From assembly GCA_031772625.1 (NCBI GenBank), contig CM062820.1, positions 314,744,783-314,808,782 of the forward strand: 64,000 nucleotides of DNA, given 5' to 3'. The notes under the pieces were generated by a model. It was not told the DNA's origin. It worked only from the letters and a program-made list of their open reading frames with translations, and did no database searches. The position numbers were made by a program, and so were the translations under genes. This DNA is from Pinus tabuliformis. Its lineage: Eukaryota; Streptophyta; Pinopsida; Pinales; Pinaceae. Below are positions 55,449 to 64,000 of the stretch, one piece after another (within the stretch, counting starts at the first letter, position 1; every line of letters begins with the position of its first letter).

Positions 55449-58385
55449 TTCGGGAAAGGAACGCAGGAGCCCAGGGGGCATGCATCCTGGTCTGCTCTGG
55501 AGGAAGAAAAAACCTTGGGTGTAAAGTAGAATTTCCGCGGGAGAATATGACTAGTCCGTACCCCATCCCCCCCTTCATCTTTGAGAATCTTCCTCTGAGC
55601 CATCTTCATGGAGAAGAAGGGCAAGAAGACAAAGAGAGACTGGGAATCTCAGAAAGGGCTGTTAGGAGTGGGGTTGTTCTAGAATAGGATTCTTTTGTCA
55701 AGGTTACTTGTTTGACAAAGGTCATTCACCTTTGTCTAGATATGTAGGCTCTACCAAAGAAGGGGATCCGTTTGTGGCAGCAAGTAGTAACCATCTTTGG
55801 GTAAAAGGCAAGCCTCACCCATTAAAACAAATGTTTTAGAGGATAAGTAGGGGCAGCCTCCAAAGAAAGAGATTCTATTGTTGCAACAAATTGTAACCAT
55901 CTTTGGATAACCTAATGATAGACATCGCCGAAGAAAGAGTTTCCTTTGCGCCAGCAAATAAAACCAATCTTTGGGTAACCTGAAAGAGGTAAGCCTCCCT
56001 CAAACCCACCAATGTTTTGTCTATTGAGAAGTGTTCTTCTCTTGTCGCAAAGATCAGTTAAAAACTGGGCTGACGAGAAGACAAGTACCGCGTAAGACCC
56101 GCTAAAAATAACGAGAAGACAAGTATCGTTAACATTAGGACTGACAAGACGACGAGTAGATGAGAACACCCAAAGAAAAACAGAAGTGGAGGAGAGGAGG
56201 GGCAACCTTGAAATTATACTTTATACCTGGGGGCATGCAAACCTCTTGGAATGCAAGCACGGGCGGCTATTTTGTTTTTAGTTTTTTAGGTCCTCCCTTT
56301 AAACCTGTAGGTCTAACCCGTTAAACTCGTAGGATTAGCCGATACCCAGCTTGCATAAAAAGAGGGTATGGGGCAAAGCGCAGGAAGATGAAGCTCTTTA
56401 AAAAATAGGAATCTTCCATGAGACCTTACTACCTTATGACTAGTAAAAACGAGCAGTTTTGGCAAAGTTCATGCTCGTTAAAAAATAAACGCAAAACCGA
56501 GCAGTTTTCGCAAGAGTTCATGCTCGTTAAAAAATAAACACACATGTGAGCAGGCTTCCCCCAGTGTTCAAGCTCATTCAGAAAAAATGAACCGGTAAAT
56601 AACCATTTGAGACCGTAAATTCATTAGCCATAAAAGCCTTGGTCGTGTTTGTGCACCGTCACCTCCACTTTTCCTTTGGCCGATCATTCACATCCACTTG
56701 ATTGTTTACCTATTTTGAGGAACAGCTGCGAAGAGTGATCCCATTTAGCCATCCTTGTAATACTGCCGTGATTGGAAAATTCCAACCTGTACCTGGAATC
56801 TGCTGCTATCCCTGTTTATCACTCGTTCCTCAAAATACGAGTCTTCTTTGAGCTCTTTTCACTGACTCGTAAAAAATGAAAAGTTTGCCTAGTTTTGGCC
56901 TTCCAGCTCGTTAAAAGGACCGGAAGAGCTATCCCTCCTCTAGATTTTAATCTTTTTGGACCTGAGGGATTATTGCACAAAAAGATCGAGCGCTTGTCTG
57001 GTTCGGCTCGATAAAGATATCGAACATTCATCCCTTCTGTATTGTTTTATACTTTTTCGGACTTAAGGGATTAGATGACGAAAAAGGACCCCTGGAGTCT
57101 ACTTTATGTACCCTTTTCAGACTCTCTAAAAATGAAAAGGACCGAGTTGTCTTTGTCGCTCGGCTCGTTAAAAATATTAGATAGCGACAAACTTGTCTTT
57201 AGACAAGAACGAGTTTCCCTATCGCTAGGCTCGTTAAAACATAGCGATGGGCTTGCCCGAAGGGCAGGTTATAGATCAAGCATATGTTATCCTCCTCAAG
57301 CTTGACAAAAATAAAGAGGTACTGGTCAGAAATGACTGAGGAAAAATTGGGAAGAACCTCAAAGCTTAATGGTAGCAAGTCGCTCTTGAACATGACACTT
57401 TTGGCCTCCGTAAATATCGGGTTGGGTTATTATCATTCACCGGTCCCTTCACCATGGTCTCGCCATACTATCCATACATGGGGTAATGCTACCGATCCAT
57501 CACATCAGTGTCGTTATATGTTCAAGAGATGTCATTCAGAAAGTGTCAACCGGGTCCCATCCACTACCATACATCATCTTTCATCCTTCCATGACCGCCA
57601 CCCTGAATCATATTTCACAGATCGTTTTCACCATCATCACTACCTCCGTTCCGTGTCACTGATGTGGGATTCATTAAGGCCCTCCTTTAACGGATCACTT
57701 CTTGTCAACATCAGCTCATTATCCAAGAAGTTGATCTAGGAACACCCCCTCAGTACTTTGAAGCTTGCATGCCTCAATGGCAAGTTTCTCACTTCCGGCG
57801 ATAGGTATACATTAATGACCTTCGACCGGGAGACTTTGCGTGGTGTTCGACGTCAGATCCTATATTCACGCCACGTGAATTGTGCTGCAGTACCTTGAGG
57901 GTCATCATCATTATCGGTGATTCCTCTCGCGCTTGTTAACAGTTTACATTATTGACTGGTAATCAAGCGATGTCTTTCCATGTTCGACTCCAAGAAATTC
58001 TCACATGGATCGACTTGTACTTAGTGTGAAGATCGGAAGTTTGAAGACCCCAGATCTAGTTTCATCCATCCGGGCTGCGATATATATTCAGGAGATAAAA
58101 ACATAGACATGTACAGCAGATGATCATCCTACTAAAAGGATGATAATTAAAAGCAGAGAATTATCAGTCTACTATCAGACGATCGTCTGTTTATGTACAA
58201 CAAATGTATTTATAAAGCTGAGCATGGGAAATGCCCGCATCAGCTAGATCATGAAAAGAAAGTATGAAAAGATAATGTATTGTATTGTATTTTGTTACAG
58301 GTCACCTCCCGGCGATTGAATGAACTTCGGATCCTCCTAATAAAGCATTTCACCCGATAAACGACCTCATACTTTAGGGGGCAAC
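55449..58385 (+). other. Element D 3' non-coding region
   Basis: Nearly 3 kb have no domain. The repeated motif GCTCGTTAAAAAATNAAA occurs at about 56474, 56523, 56920, 57165 and 57231, and in weaker forms in between. A second family of short phrases (AAACCATCTTTGGGTAA) recurs near 55.79, 55.90 and 55.96 kb. The landmark GGGGGCATGCAAACCTC lies near 56231. The element ends with a purine-rich tract TTTAGGGGGCAAC just before the 3' LTR. Confidence 0.7.
56449..56595 (+). repeat. 48/49-bp tandem repeat in D, three units
   Basis: Units begin at GAGCAGTTTT (56451), GAGCAGTTTT (56499) and GAGCAGGCTT (56548). Each unit holds AGTTCATGCTCGTTAAAAAA or a variant. Period and wording correspond to the minus-strand 49-bp repeat of H (35171-35303). 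Confidence 0.85.
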
Positions 58386-59431
58386 TGTTATAGACATTTT
58401 TGTGCCTTACAGCATAGAGCATGAAATGTCACTAATCTAAGGGATCCAAAGTCCCTAAACAAGTTGTTCTTACCCTTAGAGGAACAAGGTCAGCAAACCA
58501 CAGCACTGCAAGTCAGTTCTCCACTGAAAAACACTCAAAAACAGGTCAGTTTTGGATCATTGCAGCTGCTCCACTAGGCATCTGCGCTGCATAGTAGGTA
58601 CAACAAAGGCTACCTGCGTTGCATAGCAAGTAGAACAAAGGCTACCTGCGTTGGGCGTACTTGGACATGTGGAGGAATCTTTTTCTCAAAGTGCCAGTGC
58701 CCAGGAAGCTTCTAAAAAGACACTTGATGATAAGATTCGCCTAATGATGAGTTAAGAGCTTCTAAAACTCCAAGTGGAAGACAGAAACTCCAAGTGAAGA
58801 ACTGAAGAACAACTGGAGTTGAAGAGGACAACAAGTCACGCATCAAGCTGACTTATCTTGACTCCAAAACTCTATATAAGGATCTCATCCCATGGGATCA
58901 GGAGGCCGGAATTTAGTGCAAAGAATTGCTGTTGGTTTACAGTTGTGAGCATTGGGTGATTGCTTGAGGGAGGTGAAGAAGAGATTTCTCTCCGTCGGGA
59001 AGGTGATGCTGGATTGGACCTCTCATGGTTGTATCACCGCCTGAACCTTACTTCCATATATTAATAAAGCTTTTGAGGTTCTTCTATTCGCATGTGTTTC
59101 AATGATGTATTGTCTTACTTGCGTATTTGATTTATGCTAATCCTTGAATCAGTTATGCATGCATGCTTCTTGTAGTCTCCTTTCTTTGTCTTGTTTGCAG
59201 GATCTCGTGTAGCTGGACCCGTGAAAAGACTTGGAGCTGGGAGCAAGCGGCAATCAAAGGAGATTGGATCGACCATTTGCGCAAGACATCGGTAAGTGGA
59301 TCTCTTCCTTTTATCTCTTGCATGTCATAAAGAAGAAACTTTAGATAGCTTTGCTTTCAGCTGTTGCTAAGGAACTGTCACCCTTAGAGTGGGTTAGGGT
59401 CATTCCGAGTTGGATACTTTCCCCCACAACA
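58386..59431 (+). mobile_element. Element D 3' LTR (1046 bp)
   Basis: It is the same length as the 5' LTR and about 99.6% identical by eye. The TATA box is at 58873 and the AATAAA signal at 59063. It is preceded by the purine tract and followed by the GGTTT duplication. Confidence 0.95.
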
Positions 59432-59436
59432 GGTTT
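59432..59436. repeat. Target-site duplication of D, right
   Basis: GGTTT, identical to 51089-51093. Confidence 0.9.
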
Positions 59437-59830
59437 AGATTTACTAGAGGTACTTGGGACAGAATCACAGTAGTTGGCATAGCTAGACTGAGAGCAATAT
59501 GATTGAGTGTATAGTGAATATTGATGTTATTGAGTATAGCCTTACCCTTTCCAATCTTAGGAGGAGGAGGAAATGAAACAAAAGGAGGAGTAACTAAAAC
59601 TTCTTCTTTAACCTCCGATTTGGGGGTACAATGTCCTAGGCCATCTTTTGTAGGGTATGTAAGGACCTTAGGAGTAAAATCTGAATAGTGAAAGATAGCG
59701 TGTTAGGAGTTGGATGAGGAAGCTTCAAAGAATTATGAGACGATAGCGTTTGTAGCAGGGGTTTTCTCCTTCCATACTCCCCTGAAAATTAGCTTCTCTG
59801 GGTCAAATAAAAATGGGGATTTTTGCGTTG
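59437..59830 (-). pseudogene. Element E gag, proximal part
   Basis: Read on the minus strand it begins near 59.82 kb with FDPEKLIFRG, matching LLDPEKLVRRAN at the start of TE1 gag. It continues to the D insertion. It is Ser/Pro-rich like its TE1 counterpart. Confidence 0.7.
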
Positions 59831-59884
59831 AGGTATCTAAGCGAGTGTGAGGCTTTCTAAAAGCCAGGATGATAAATGAGAGTG

Positions 59885-59902
59885 AGAATTGTGGAGTCTC
59901 CA
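59885..59902 (-). promoter_or_regulatory. Element E primer-binding site
   Basis: The minus-strand sequence TGGAGACTCCACAA begins about three bases after a CA (59907-59906). It matches TGGCGACTCCACTG of TE1 at 11 of 14 bases, and its location relative to gag is the same. Confidence 0.6.
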
Positions 59903-59905
59903 AGG

Positions 59906-61140
<1,235 letters not shown>

Positions 61141-61218
61141 AACAATATAATCATTGTCGATGAGAAGACATAAATGCTTGGTGAGAATCCATAGAACCCT
61201 ATGGATGAACCATTTGAA

Positions 61219-64000
61219 TCATAGGAGGATTAGTAAATTGCTCACATTGCTGCCACATATCCAGAGGAGGAGGTGGAATAGAACTGAAATGTCAGTAGAG
61301 GATTCGTAGATTGACCACCCCGATGTAATCCAATTTGCATTGAGAAATATTTTTAACCATCCCGAGAAGATCAAATTCCTTTTCCAAGAAGTTGGTAATG
61401 GTTGATCCCTTAAGGATGGTCGTTCTTTCGGGAGCTGCACCTGTCCTACACTTAACCTCCGTTAGTTTGTTATAACACCCCAACTATGAGAGAACTTCTC
61501 CATCTTCTCCCCAATAGTTAGGTAACCCAGCCTCAAGAAGCTGATTAAACATGACATCAAAGCTTGACATCTCTTTCTGCAGCTTAGTCAGACTTTGCTC
61601 TGCCTTAGACCTAGATTCCTCTTTGGAGATAACTTTATAAATCCGAGCCACTACTTCCACCCTATCTGGTATATCGAGGGGCCTGAGCTCTTGGGTTGTT
61701 CTTTCTTTCAGAAACTGAATGTACCTCCTGGCATATTGGGAGTTGTTAATACTAGTCTACTTGTTTCTTTGAAGAGTTGGGGAATATTCCTTGCAGATCT
61801 TCCTTTTTTCATGTATCAGAACCAATTTCTCCCAGCATTGATCAACTCCCTGGATGATCTTGTCCCACACCCCTTTCCTGGCTTTTGTGAGTGCCATATT
61901 TCCTTTCAGCTTGGCCTTCAACTCTTTGATCTCCTGAGTTTCACTATGTGACTCTTAGGTGAGATTATCGATGTTAGAGTTTTCCAATTGGAGTTGTCTT
62001 TCTTTCTGAGTCACCTGGGCCTTGGCTGCATCTAACTCCCTCTGAACTCTCTCCAACTCATCTCTAGAAAGCTTTAGTTATGTTAATGCCTTGGTAAGGT
62101 GATTGATGGGGTTTTACGGATCATCTTAGACCAGCACAGTACATAAATGAGAGTCGACCTGAATTTGTAAAACATCGAGCCTTTGTTGTAGGGCCTTGAG
62201 TATTTCTCTTTTTTCATTTAGTTCCCTGTTTAACACCTCGTTTTCCTTCTCACTTTGTATTATCTCAGGGGTTTGGACATGCTCACCTCTAGTCATCTTT
62301 AGCTTCCTTCTCAAGATCAAGTTCTCCATTGTGGATTCTTCTGAATAATTTTCACTGCGGCTTCGTCCGTTGGATCCAATCCCATTTTCAAGATCAACTC
62401 TTTATAATACTCCTTCTATTGGAAGAGAGCATGAGACTTGACCTTCTCAACTTTTACATTCTTGACAAGATTATCTATGTAATCTTGGGCCCAATCAATA
62501 GTCATTTGATTCCTATTGATATCATTGTACAACATTTCCCCCACTTGCCTATGTAGATTGACCTTGTCCACCAGAGGGATACTAGTCAAGTCAAGAGTCA
62601 CATCTAGGTCCTGAAACTTGGAACCTGAAGGTAAGGTTTGGATAGATGGGTGCTTCAACCTGATTTTCATCTCTTCTTTCTCTAGATCTGTTGCAGCTAA
62701 TAGAGTGTGTCGAGGGGTGACATGTGAAGTCATGTCTTGATGTATCTTCTCCTTTTCCCTTCTGTTTCTCACTTGTATGTTCCTGCCCTATGCCTAGATG
62801 TTCCTACTGCATAAATACTTTCCTTAGACTTTGGGATGGCTACCTCAGTCGAGGATGTTGTTGAAACTTCAGGAGGTATCTCCAAATTAACTTGAAATCC
62901 TGGGTTCTCAGTCACTTGTTCTTGGAGCTGGATACTTAGTACTTCCTCTTCCTGCTCTTGTTCATGTTCCTGTTCCTATCCTTGCCCTTGAATTTTGGCT
63001 CTTTTATGAGTTGGTCCTTCTTCCATGTCAGTTGTCCCTGAGGTGTCAACAATCCTCTTTTGTGTATTTGCCTTGACGATTAGGGATTCGGTCTCCATGT
63101 CTGTATTAAGACGCCAAGAATCAAAGTTAGCTTTCCATTCAACCTCAGGTTAAGGACCATGCATATAGGTTGAGGATTTATTTTTTTCCCTTCTACAAGC
63201 AAGGAGACCTTAGGGATCGTAATGCCATATTTGACCTTTCTCAAATTCCATGGCTTCAAGCATAGTTTCATTTGTTTTAAAGGCTTGCCTGATGCTTATC
63301 ACAGAAGGACCTACCTGTTGTCCCATTTTAAAGATGTAACCTTTCTTAACCAATACAAAGTGGAGCATATAAACATGGGGGTTTTTCCTGAGGAAATCGA
63401 GGGAAAACACTCTCATTGGTAGGAACACTGGAAAATGATAAAGGGGAAGCTCGCACCCGTACACCCAGATCTCTGTGTAATCCTCATAGAGGTACCAATC
63501 CCCAATGGAAATTTTCTCACGAAGTTGGAGGAACTATTTCTTCTCATGGAATTTTTTTATTTTTATTTTTTTCATGGGGGGGGGGGGGAGATTTCATGAA
63601 TGATTCGGTAGGCGATAGCCATGAAGGATGAAAGGAATTGAGAATAGCCTCCCAAGCCTAGCCTTTTCCTTACAGAAATGTTCTAATCGAAGACTGAATT
63701 TCTTTCCTTATCGAGGGTAAACACATCCAAGTGAAGGCATTGGAATTCTTCAATGTGAGTATAGAGAAACAAATAAAATAACAGTGAGTAATAATGGAAG
63801 GTGGCAGCGGCTCTGAGGTAGCTGAATTGAAAATGGATGGAGTCTAAAAGGTACTCTGGGATGTTCAACTGACATCCAAGTTGTTTCATCTTGTGTAGAC
63901 ATCCAAGAGCCACCTTGCTTAATTACAGAGTGGAGTGCCTTCCTAAGAGACCAATGATAGCAGTTAAGATTGGTTGAATAGAGGGTTTAAAAAGAGTTAA
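61219..64000 (-). pseudogene. Element E aORF, runs off the right edge
   Basis: From the right edge the minus strand gives LNIPEYLLDSIHFQFSYLRA and TFHYYSLLFYLFLYTHIEEF (about 63.8 kb). Then come MLHFVLVKKGYIFKMGQQVG and KGQIWHYDP (63.4-63.2 kb), a region with LDLTSIPLVDKVNLHRQVGE (about 62.6 kb), and coiled coils such as LNRELNEKREILKALQQRLD (62.2 kb). Blocks and order match the TE1 aORF (LHFVLGKKKSQFKL, WSYDPFG). The start is outside the window. It is broken. Confidence 0.7.

Larger units (their letters stand above)
51094..59431 (+). mobile_element. Element D: young non-autonomous LTR element (gag-protease only)
   Basis: It is complete at its ends: two 1046-bp LTRs (TG...CA), 5-bp GGTTT duplications, a primer site, a gag-protease region and a purine tract before the 3' LTR. 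There is no RT, RNase H or integrase in 6.2 kb of internal DNA. Such elements are described as TR-GAG or large non-autonomous derivatives, mobilised in trans. By eye the LTRs differ at about four positions (0.4%). With rates of 1-2 per billion sites per year this is very roughly one to two million years. It lies inside the gag of E. The coding region has about one break. Confidence 0.9.

Noticed and set aside
57284-57739. 151-residue open frame on the plus strand in D
   Set aside because: It has no domain and a His/Ser-rich odd composition, and it lies in the repeat-bearing non-coding region.

Overview
The window looks like intergenic DNA from a large, repeat-dense seed-plant nuclear genome. 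A conifer or other gymnosperm is my best guess, but the sequence does not prove it. The signs are wall-to-wall Ty3/gypsy and Ty1/copia LTR elements nested in one another, plant-type tRNA primer sites, a plant NLR-type leucine-rich-repeat relic, and no intact host gene, rRNA, tRNA or CRISPR array.

Layout. 1-3.7 kb: an unassigned repeat block with one long plus-strand ORF (606-2339), a cluster of TTTCGTAGCGC-like motifs and a 38-bp palindrome. 3.7-13.1 kb, minus strand: a broken Ty3/gypsy block (TE1) that reads promoter, additional ORF (aORF), LTR, primer site, gag, protease, an extra RNase H, RT, RNase H. 13.5-25.0 kb, plus strand: an old broken Ty3/gypsy element (A), with gag, protease, a second gag-like domain, RT-RNase H, integrase and an aORF in the env position. 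25.0-29.3 kb, plus strand: the aORF and LTR of a related subfamily (B). 29.5-33.5 kb, minus strand: Tat-like pol remains (C) with an LTR. 33.5-36.7 kb: a non-coding relic (H) with 49- and 54-bp tandem repeats. 36.7-38.4 kb: AT-rich DNA with a small TIR element and two long-armed hairpins. 38.45-39.0 kb: a host NLR LRR pseudogene. 40.0-44.4 kb, plus strand: the 3' half of a SIRE-like Ty1/copia element (K). 44.4-47.1 kb: a gypsy integrase end and following non-coding DNA (F). 47.1-64.0 kb, minus strand: a second copy of the TE1 lineage (E), split by a young non-autonomous LTR element (D, 51094-59431) with GGTTT target duplications.

How the parts relate. TE1 and E share the order aORF, LTR, primer site, gag, protease, extra RNase H, RT. 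A and B carry an aORF after pol. The aORFs of all these elements, and the ORF at 606-2339, share a helix motif (F-H-[YH] followed by a leucine-rich run) and a charged or coiled-coil tail. They therefore look like one accessory protein family sitting at different places in several retroelement lineages. In two lineages a TATA box lies 165-190 bp before the aORF start. This is the most interesting pattern I see. D carries only gag-protease and must have used other elements' RT and integrase.

Limits. All homology calls are by eye from remembered family patterns. Boundaries of the older elements are approximate. Everything of LTR type is treated as a fossil and breaks are not itemised.
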